Shown here piece by piece: positions 51,833 to 57,070 of a DNA stretch of 57,070 nucleotides. The DNA comes from Citromicrobium sp. (GTDB lineage Bacteria; Pseudomonadota; Alphaproteobacteria; Sphingomonadales; Sphingomonadaceae), in contig QFNA01000024.1 of assembly GCA_003248395.1 (NCBI GenBank), positions 1 through 57,070 of the forward strand, read 5' to 3'. Below the pieces are notes generated by a model, which was not told where the DNA came from, did not search any database, and saw nothing but the letters and a program-made list of their open reading frames with translations. The position numbers and the translations under genes are program-made. Within the stretch, counting starts at the first letter, position 1, and the number at the start of each line of letters is the position of its first letter.

Positions 51833-52660
51833 ATGAAATTCGATCTTGATACCGCCTGGAAAGACACGTCGCGCCTGTTTCGCGACAATTTCGGTCTGCT
51901 GGCGGTGCTGGCCGGCGTGTTCTATTTCATCCCCTATGCCGTGATGATGCTCGCCATTCCCGAATTTGCCGCGCTCAGCAACATGTCGTCCGAAACGACG
52001 CCCGAGGCGATGCAGGAGATGCTTTTCGGCCTCTACGGCACATACTGGTGGGTTTTCCTCATTATCGGGATCATCCAGGCGATCGGGCTTCTCGCCATGC
52101 TTGCCCTGCTCAGCCGCCGGGCCAATCCCACCGTGGGCGAGGCGCTCAAGACCGGCGCCGGTTCGGTCATCACCTACCTCGTAGCGAACATCGCGCAGTC
52201 GCTGTGCATCGTGCTCCTCTTCGGCGTGCTGGTCGGCGTGCCCGTCGCGCTGGGCCTCAACATCGTGGCGGTCTTCCTCGCCATCGCCGCAGCGGTCGTC
52301 GCCTTGTACCTGTTGACCAAGTTCTCCATGGTTTCGCCGATCATCGCCATCGACGGGGAACGCAATCCGATCGCGGCCCTCATGCGCTCATGGCACCTGA
52401 CCAGGGGCAACAGCGTGCGCCTGTTCTTCTTCTTCGTGCTGGTGGTCGTCGCCTTCGTGATCGTATCGTCGATCATCTCGATGATCATCAGCCTCGTCTT
52501 CTCGCTCGGCGGGGCAGAGGCGGCACTGTTCGGCACGACGATTGCGTCGTCGCTGATGCAGGCGTTTTTCATCATGCTGTTCGTCTGCCTCGCCGCGGCG
52601 ATGCACATGCAGCTTACCCGCCTGCGCACACCGCGCGACGAGGTCGATCTCGAAGCCTGA
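51833..52660 (+). CDS. Multi-pass membrane protein (glycerophosphodiesterase-membrane-domain-like)
   Basis: A 275-residue integral membrane protein. Conserved-looking MKFDLDTAWKDTSRLFRDNF opens the protein. About six hydrophobic helices follow, with the block SPIIAIDGERNPIAALMRSW before a long helix, as seen in GPDPase_memb/YciC-like membrane domains. No catalytic motif is visible. TTGGAGG precedes the ATG. It ends 13 bases before the convergent methyltransferase gene. Function is unknown. Confidence 0.7.
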   Translation: MKFDLDTAWKDTSRLFRDNFGLLAVLAGVFYFIPYAVMMLAIPEFAALSNMSSETTPEAMQEMLFGLYGTYWWVFLIIGIIQAIGLLAMLALLSRRANPTVGEALKTGAGSVITYLVANIAQSLCIVLLFGVLVGVPVALGLNIVAVFLAIAAAVVALYLLTKFSMVSPIIAIDGERNPIAALMRSWHLTRGNSVRLFFFFVLVVVAFVIVSSIISMIISLVFSLGGAEAALFGTTIASSLMQAFFIMLFVCLAAAMHMQLTRLRTPRDEVDLEA

Positions 52661-52673
52661 GACGTTCCGAAGA

Positions 52674-53339
52674 CTAGGAGGCGTCTGCTCCGGGGGCCGC
52701 GCCGCGCGGCTCCTTCCAGCCCCAGAACAGCTGGCATGGAAGGATGTTCAGCGCCTCGAAACCGCTGTCGATCCGTTCGAAATGGCGCGCCATGAAATCG
52801 CGCGCCTTGGCCGAAAACTGGTAGACCAGGAACGCCCCGCCCGGGCGGATCACGCGGTAGGTCGCGGCTGCAATCGCCGGGCCGACCCCGTCGGGCAGCG
52901 TCGAGAACGGCAGGCCCGAAAGCACATAGTCCGCATGCTCGTACCCATGCGCGCGCACGATGTCCTCGACATCGGCCGCCGATCCCAGCACGGCGTGAAA
53001 GCGGCTGTCGCGAAAATGCTTCTTGAGATAATCGACATACAGCGGGTTGGTGTCGATCACGATCAGCGCACCGTCGCGCGGCAGGCGGTCGAGCACCGGC
53101 TGGCAGAACGTCCCCACGCCCGGCCCGTATTCGACGAACAGCTTGCACTCGTCCCATTTCACCGGGGCAAGCATCTTTTCGATGGTGAAGCGCGACGACG
53201 GGATGATCGATCCCACCATGCGCGGATGTTCGAGAAAGCCGCGGAAGAAAACGCCCCACTGGCCGAAAATGCGCGCCGCGCGATCCTTGAACGAGCGCCG
53301 TTCGAGCGCGCCGACACCTTGCTGTCCGGTCAAATCCAT
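52674..53339 (-). CDS. SAM-dependent methyltransferase (phospholipid N-methyltransferase-like)
   Basis: A 221-residue class I methyltransferase. The SAM-binding motif is LFVEYGPGVGTFCQPVLDRL. The lead-in GFLEHPRMVGSIIPSSRF and the LSGLPFSTLPDGV segment recall PmtA, which methylates phosphatidylethanolamine towards phosphatidylcholine, and the related rRNA adenine dimethylase fold. ATG 53339 was chosen because the protein starts MDLTGQQG; the frame continues upstream without family sequence. The lipid role is an inference from these motifs. Confidence 0.8.
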   Translation of the reverse strand: MDLTGQQGVGALERRSFKDRAARIFGQWGVFFRGFLEHPRMVGSIIPSSRFTIEKMLAPVKWDECKLFVEYGPGVGTFCQPVLDRLPRDGALIVIDTNPLYVDYLKKHFRDSRFHAVLGSAADVEDIVRAHGYEHADYVLSGLPFSTLPDGVGPAIAAATYRVIRPGGAFLVYQFSAKARDFMARHFERIDSGFEALNILPCQLFWGWKEPRGAAPGADAS

Positions 53340-53427
53340 TCCCTTATGCGACCTTCGACGATGGCGCGGTTTGGCAGCGCAGCTTCCCCATTGCAAGCGT
53401 CAGGTCGCAGGCGTAGCGGAGCGGGTC

Positions 53428-54804
53428 ATGGGCGATAGCCATCCCACCGAAACCGCGGCGCCCGCCGCGCCGCCACCCGCATCCGCAGGCTCGTCGGCAA
53501 TCCCGCGCGGCCGCATGGTGCTGCTGTTCATGGTCATGCTGACGACCGCCGCCGGGAATACGGCGATGCAGTCGGTCATGCCGTCGATCGGCACCGCGCT
53601 GCAGATCGACGATGTGTGGATCAGCCTCGCCTACAGCTGGTCGGCGCTGCTGTGGGTGGTCTGCGCACCCTTCTGGGCCGATCGCTCCGACCGGCGCGGG
53701 CGCAAGGCGATGATGGCGCTCGGGCTCATGGGCTTCGGCATCTCGATGACGCTGTGCGGCCTCGCTCTGTGGCTGGGGCTGCGGGGGGTGCTGACCGGCA
53801 CGGCGGCGCTGATTGCCTTTGCGGCGGCGCGCAGCCTCTATGGCGGTTTCGGCAGCGCCGCCCCGCCCGCTGTCCAAGCCTATGTCGCCAGCCGCACGCC
53901 GCGCGCGGAGCGCACGCAGGCACTCTCGCTCATTGCCTCCAGCTTCGGGCTCGGCACGGTCATCGGACCGGCGCTCGCTCCGCTCATGGTCCTGCCCTAT
54001 CTCGAGCTAACCGGACCGTTCATCATCTTCGCCGCCATCGGGTTCGCCACGCTCGTCGCGCTACGCCTGCGCCTGCCCGACGACGTGCCGCAATTCGCTG
54101 CGCGCGGCAGCGCATACGATGCCCCTTACGCCGGTGCCTCCTCGGCGCAGCACGCAGAGGAATCCGCCGACGAGGACGACGAGGACGAGGAAGCCGTCGA
54201 ACCGCACAAGCTGCGCTGGTTCGAACCGCGGCTGCGGCCGTGGGTGACGGTCGGCCTGCTCGGCGGGCATGCCCAGGCGATGATGCTCGGCATCGCGGGC
54301 TTCCTCGTGCTCGACCGGCTCGGCCTGCGCGATACGCCGGCCGAGGGCACCGGCCCCGTCGGCATCGTCCTGATGAGCGGCGCGATCGCCACCCTGCTGG
54401 CGCAGTGGGGGCTGATCCCGCGCCTCGATCTCGGCCCGCGCGCCGCCACGCTGTCGGGCATCGCGATCTCCGCGCTCGGCACCGTCTTCCTGGCGCTTGC
54501 CGACAATCTCCACGCCATCGCGCTCAGCTTCGCCATTGCCTCGCTCGGCTTCGGCCTGTTCCGCCCGGGTTCGACCTCGGGCACTTCGCTCGCGGTCACC
54601 CGCGCGGAACAGGGGCAGGCCTCCGGCGTCACCGCTTCGGTCGCGGGCGCCAGCTACATCTACGCGCCCGCACTCGGCGTCTGGCTCTACGGCCATTCGG
54701 ACTGGCTCGGCTTCGGCCTGATCGTCGCGCTTTGCCTCGCAGTGCTCGCCTATGGCTGGGGCGCGCTCCAGCCCGACAGCCAGCTCACCCGCAATCGCCG
54801 CTAG
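53428..54804 (+). CDS. MFS transporter with acidic central loop
   Basis: A 458-residue MFS permease with about 12 helices. ADRSDRRGRKAMMALGLMG is the loop 2–3 signature. AARSLYGGFGSAAPPAVQAY is typical of drug-efflux-like MFS proteins. The cytoplasmic loop between the two halves holds an unusually acidic run (EESADEDDEDEEAVEP). The substrate is unknown; export of a toxic compound is plausible. Its TAG stop shares CTAG with the stop of the convergent ArsC-like gene. Confidence 0.88.
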   Translation: MGDSHPTETAAPAAPPPASAGSSAIPRGRMVLLFMVMLTTAAGNTAMQSVMPSIGTALQIDDVWISLAYSWSALLWVVCAPFWADRSDRRGRKAMMALGLMGFGISMTLCGLALWLGLRGVLTGTAALIAFAAARSLYGGFGSAAPPAVQAYVASRTPRAERTQALSLIASSFGLGTVIGPALAPLMVLPYLELTGPFIIFAAIGFATLVALRLRLPDDVPQFAARGSAYDAPYAGASSAQHAEESADEDDEDEEAVEPHKLRWFEPRLRPWVTVGLLGGHAQAMMLGIAGFLVLDRLGLRDTPAEGTGPVGIVLMSGAIATLLAQWGLIPRLDLGPRAATLSGIAISALGTVFLALADNLHAIALSFAIASLGFGLFRPGSTSGTSLAVTRAEQGQASGVTASVAGASYIYAPALGVWLYGHSDWLGFGLIVALCLAVLAYGWGALQPDSQLTRNRR

Positions 54805-55145
54805 AGAATTTCGCGCACCTTGTCCTGGGGCCGGCACAGGCGCACGCCCTTTTCGGTTTCGACCAGCGGGCGCTCGATCAGGATCGGCTCGGCCGCCATC
54901 GCCTCCAGCACCGCATCCGCTGGCGCATCGGGCAACCCGCGCTCTTCGGCGTCGGTGCCGCGCAGCCGCAATCCTTCGTTCGGCGTGATGCCCGCATCGC
55001 GGTAGAGTTGCTCCAGCCGTGCCTTGCCCGGCGGGTCCTTCAGGTACTCGATCACTTCGACCTCGACGCCCGGCGTCTCTTCCAGGATCGCCAGCGTCTT
55101 GCGCGACGTGCCGCATTTCGGATTGTGCCAGATGGTCGCTTTCAT
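54801..55145 (-). CDS. arsC: Arsenate reductase (ArsC, glutaredoxin-dependent class) family protein
   Basis: A 114-residue thioredoxin-fold protein. HNPKCGTSRKTLAIL places the catalytic Cys at 11, and EYLKDPP, the RGTDAEERGLPD region and ILIERPLVET with the Arg that binds arsenate match the E. coli-type ArsC. No arsB, acr3 or arsR is adjacent, so the physiological role could be arsenate reduction or that of the related Spx/YffB-type proteins. The stop overlaps the MFS gene stop by four bases. Confidence 0.88.
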   Translation of the reverse strand: MKATIWHNPKCGTSRKTLAILEETPGVEVEVIEYLKDPPGKARLEQLYRDAGITPNEGLRLRGTDAEERGLPDAPADAVLEAMAAEPILIERPLVETEKGVRLCRPQDKVREIL

Positions 55146-55161
55146 GGGTATGGCTCCAGTC

Positions 55162-55704
55162 TCAGTCTTCGGGGGCAGAAAGGGCGGGCACCTCGCGCGC
55201 CGCATCCTCGGTGGTGATGCCCGGCGGCGGGGCTGCGCTGATCCGCTCGACGCGGCGCGCCACGCGTCCGGCACGCTGGATTGCCCGGACCAGCCGCGGA
55301 TAGACGCCGCAGCGGCAGATATTGGGCATCGCCGCCTTGATCTCGTCGGCAGAGGGATCGGGGTTGCGATCGATCAGCGCCGCCGCCGCCATGACGATGC
55401 CCGGCGTGCAGAACCCGCACTGGATCGCCTGTTCGGCCACCATCGCCTGCTGGACCGGGTGCGACCGGTCGCTGCTCAATCCCTCGATCGTGGTCACGAA
55501 ACGGCCTTCGGCCTCGCCGATGGTGACCAGGCAACTGCGCAGCGCCTCGCCGTCGACATGCACCATGCAGGCGCCGCAATCGCCGACGCCGCAGCCGTAT
55601 TTGGTGCCGGTCAGGTTCGCCGCATCGCGCAGCGCCCACAACAGCGGCGTTTCCGGGTCCATCAGGAATTCGACCGGCCGGTCATTGACTGTCAGGCGCG
55701 ACAT
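55162..55704 (-). CDS. 2Fe-2S subunit of a xanthine-dehydrogenase-family oxidoreductase (IorA-like)
   Basis: A 180-residue small subunit with two [2Fe-2S] clusters. The plant-ferredoxin-like Cys set is in KYGCGVGDCGACMVHVDGEA plus the later RSC, and the helical-domain set is in QCGFCTPGIV and NICRCGVYPR. All eight Cys are present. Such subunits pass electrons from a molybdenum large subunit (isoquinoline 1-oxidoreductase, aldehyde or CO dehydrogenase type). No large-subunit gene adjoins it: arsC lies downstream and a class II aldolase gene upstream. Confidence 0.92.
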   Translation of the reverse strand: MSRLTVNDRPVEFLMDPETPLLWALRDAANLTGTKYGCGVGDCGACMVHVDGEALRSCLVTIGEAEGRFVTTIEGLSSDRSHPVQQAMVAEQAIQCGFCTPGIVMAAAALIDRNPDPSADEIKAAMPNICRCGVYPRLVRAIQRAGRVARRVERISAAPPPGITTEDAAREVPALSAPED

Positions 55705-55737
55705 GCTGGTGCGTTTTGCCCTGTTGGTCGCGTCTGT

Positions 55738-56514
55738 CTAGTCCTTCCAGCTGTCGTCGATCTTCGACACGCGGCGTTTCCACGCTTCGAAATCGAATAC
55801 GCCCGCACCGCCCTGCGACGCCATCACCGCCAGATCGCGCTGATGCACGTCGACCACGTCCTGCGCCACCACATTGGCCTCGCCCTGGCTCAGCGTCGCG
55901 ACCTGGATTTCGCAGGCACGCTGCAGCGCCCACATCTTCACGAACATGCCGGGAATGGTCTTGTCCATCACCACCGGCCCGTGATTGCGCAGCATCAGGA
56001 TCGAATGGTCGCCCAGATTGCCGATCAGCCGGTCGCCTTCTTCCGGGCGCACCGTCACGCCCTCGAAATCATGATAGCCGATCTGCCCCTGGAAATTGCA
56101 CGCATAGAAATTGGTCGGCACCAGCCCGTCCTTGTGGCTGCACACAGCCATGGTGGCGGTCGTGTGGACGTGACAGATCGCCTGCGCCCGTTCGCCCAGA
56201 TGCTTGTGGAAATGGGCGTGCTGGGTAAAACCCGCCTTGTTGACCATATATTGCGACTGGCCGACGTTGTTGCCCTCGACATCGATCTTGACCAAATTCG
56301 ATGCCGTGACCTCGTCATACAGCAGGCCGAACGGGTTGATCAGGAACGTGTCGGTTTCCCCCGGCACCGCGACCGAGATGTGGTTATAGATGCTCTCGCC
56401 CCACCCCAGGTGGTCGAATATGCGATAACAGGCGGCCAGATCCTGCCGCGCCTTCCATTCTTCCTCGCTGCATTCGAACCGGGGTCCGGTTGACGGTTTC
56501 ATCTGCGTGGCCAT
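55738..56514 (-). CDS. Class II aldolase/adducin family protein
   Basis: A 258-residue zinc-dependent class II aldolase. GWGESIYNHISVAVPGETDT starts the fold. Zn ligands are the His pair in ICHVHTTATMA and the His in LRNHGPVVMD. Relatives include L-fuculose-phosphate aldolase and bacterial adducin-like proteins of unknown substrate; the latter subfamily (longer, no clear sugar context) fits best. ATG 56514 follows AAGGAGAG; an in-frame ATG ten codons earlier is less likely. Confidence 0.88.
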   Translation of the reverse strand: MATQMKPSTGPRFECSEEEWKARQDLAACYRIFDHLGWGESIYNHISVAVPGETDTFLINPFGLLYDEVTASNLVKIDVEGNNVGQSQYMVNKAGFTQHAHFHKHLGERAQAICHVHTTATMAVCSHKDGLVPTNFYACNFQGQIGYHDFEGVTVRPEEGDRLIGNLGDHSILMLRNHGPVVMDKTIPGMFVKMWALQRACEIQVATLSQGEANVVAQDVVDVHQRDLAVMASQGGAGVFDFEAWKRRVSKIDDSWKD

Positions 56515-56636
56515 GGCGTGCTCTCCTTGGGTCTCTCTTTGCAACCTCTATCGCACGGCAAGGCCCGCTGCCGCAAGCAAGCGGCGACAAATCGGCGCTT
56601 CCCATCTGCGGGTCGCACCGCTAGCGCGCTTGCTGC

Positions 56637-57070
56637 ATGCACGAGACGGCCAAACTCACCCGCGGCAGCATACGCGGCCATCTCGTCACCCAGACCCTGC
56701 CGATGATCGTGGGCGTCGCCGCGATCATGTCGGTCGGGCTGATCGACGCCTATTTCATCGGCCAGCTCGGCGCGCGCGAACTTGCAGCGGTGGCTTTCAT
56801 CTTCCCCATCACCATCGCCCTCTCCAGCCTCGGCGTCGGGGTCATGGTCGGGATCAATTCGGTGATCGCCCGCGCCCTGGGCGAAGGCGATGTCTCGATC
56901 CCCTATTCCGCCTGATGCAGGCGAGCGACGACCTGCTGCCGCTGATCCGCGCCTACATGCAGCCCTACGCACTGGGCATGCCCGTCATGCTGCTGCAGAT
57001 GGGGCTCAACGGCGTGCTGCGCGGTCAGGGGGAGGCGCGCAAGACCAGCTACGTCTCGATCACCTACTCG
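56637..57070 (+). pseudogene. MATE family efflux transporter gene with internal frame-shifting deletion (3' end beyond window)
   Basis: The first 88 or so codons encode a good MATE N-terminus (VTQTLPMIVGVAAIMSVGLI, then DAYFIGQLGARELAAVAF) up to ARALGEGD. The frame then runs into SIPYSA and a stop at 56913–56915. In a different frame, overlapping this point, the text reads DPLFRLMQASDDLLPLIRAY and continues PYALGMPVMLLQMGLNGVLR, which is further MATE sequence and stays open to the window end. The missing part between them, about 40–50 residues including one membrane helix, is usually present in MATE proteins. So the gene is broken by a deletion near 56885–56905, or the sequence has an assembly error there. 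Confidence 0.78.

Noticed and set aside
53616..55217. A 533-codon plus-strand frame across the MFS and ArsC genes
   Set aside because: Arg/Ala/Pro-rich shadow of the MFS gene in another frame, running antisense through arsC.
56637..56915. A complete 92-residue small membrane protein
   Set aside because: MATE sequence resumes in another frame at its stop, so it is the front part of a broken MATE gene.
1..57070. tRNA genes, CRISPR arrays, insertion sequences, attachment sites or toxin–antitoxin pairs
   Set aside because: I looked for cloverleaf-like T-arms, regularly spaced repeats, transposase motifs and small two-gene toxin modules and saw none that could be supported by eye.

Overview
The window looks like a chromosomal segment of an alphaproteobacterium of the order Sphingomonadales, probably the Erythrobacteraceae (Erythrobacter/Qipengyuania/Altererythrobacter type). 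The reasons are high GC, two TonB-dependent receptors, a SapC–cupin–tryptophan-halogenase trio beside a glycan receptor, a DUF1465 gene, a RodZ-like DUF4115 protein, and a complete-looking Entner–Doudoroff gene set. I saw no rRNA, tRNA, CRISPR array, insertion sequence or phage gene, and no gene-free stretch longer than 300 bases. Region 1 (1–2425, mostly minus strand): a PhoB/OmpR-type regulator with an atypical receiver (cut by the window edge), a nitronate monooxygenase and a flavin reductase. Region 2 (2550–15400, plus strand) is the most interesting part and resembles a carbohydrate-utilisation locus. It has a TonB-dependent receptor, SapC, a JmjC/cupin-like protein, a flavin-dependent tryptophan-halogenase homologue with all catalytic motifs, a LacI regulator, an MFS transporter, a GH3 lipoprotein glycosidase and a FucP/GluP-type sugar permease. 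AACGTT-centred palindromes occur twice before the receptor and once before the GH3 gene, so the LacI protein probably controls both transcripts. Glucose released by GH3 would feed the Entner–Doudoroff operon at 28.4–33.1 kb. Region 3 (15400–22000): a CysQ-like phosphatase, a CoA-ester lyase, a small glycine-rich protein, and a TetR regulator divergent from a second TonB-dependent receptor followed by a convergent sulfotransferase. Region 4 (22–28.3 kb): a tightly overlapping serS–surE–LysM/M23–K+-channel cluster, then rimO and a transglutaminase-like protease. Region 5 (28.4–33.8 kb): zwf–edd–glk–eda with overlapping ends, then an L,D-transpeptidase. The edd product appears to lack about 40 internal residues. 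Region 6 (33.8–47.3 kb): tilS, a CpoB-like protein, a RodZ-like protein, ptsP, two divergent DUF465 genes, DUF1465, glpK, an MBL-fold hydrolase, DUF4230, an unknown membrane protein, nadA and a prolyl oligopeptidase. Region 7 (47.3–57.07 kb): DUF2254 and an EamA transporter whose reading frames overlap antisense for about 580 bases, an old yellow enzyme, a small lipoprotein, lipB, a membrane protein, a phospholipid-methyltransferase-like enzyme, an MFS transporter, an ArsC-like protein, an orphan 2Fe-2S subunit, a class II aldolase and a MATE gene disrupted by a frame-shifting internal deletion. Function calls rest on motif recognition and family knowledge; no database search was run.
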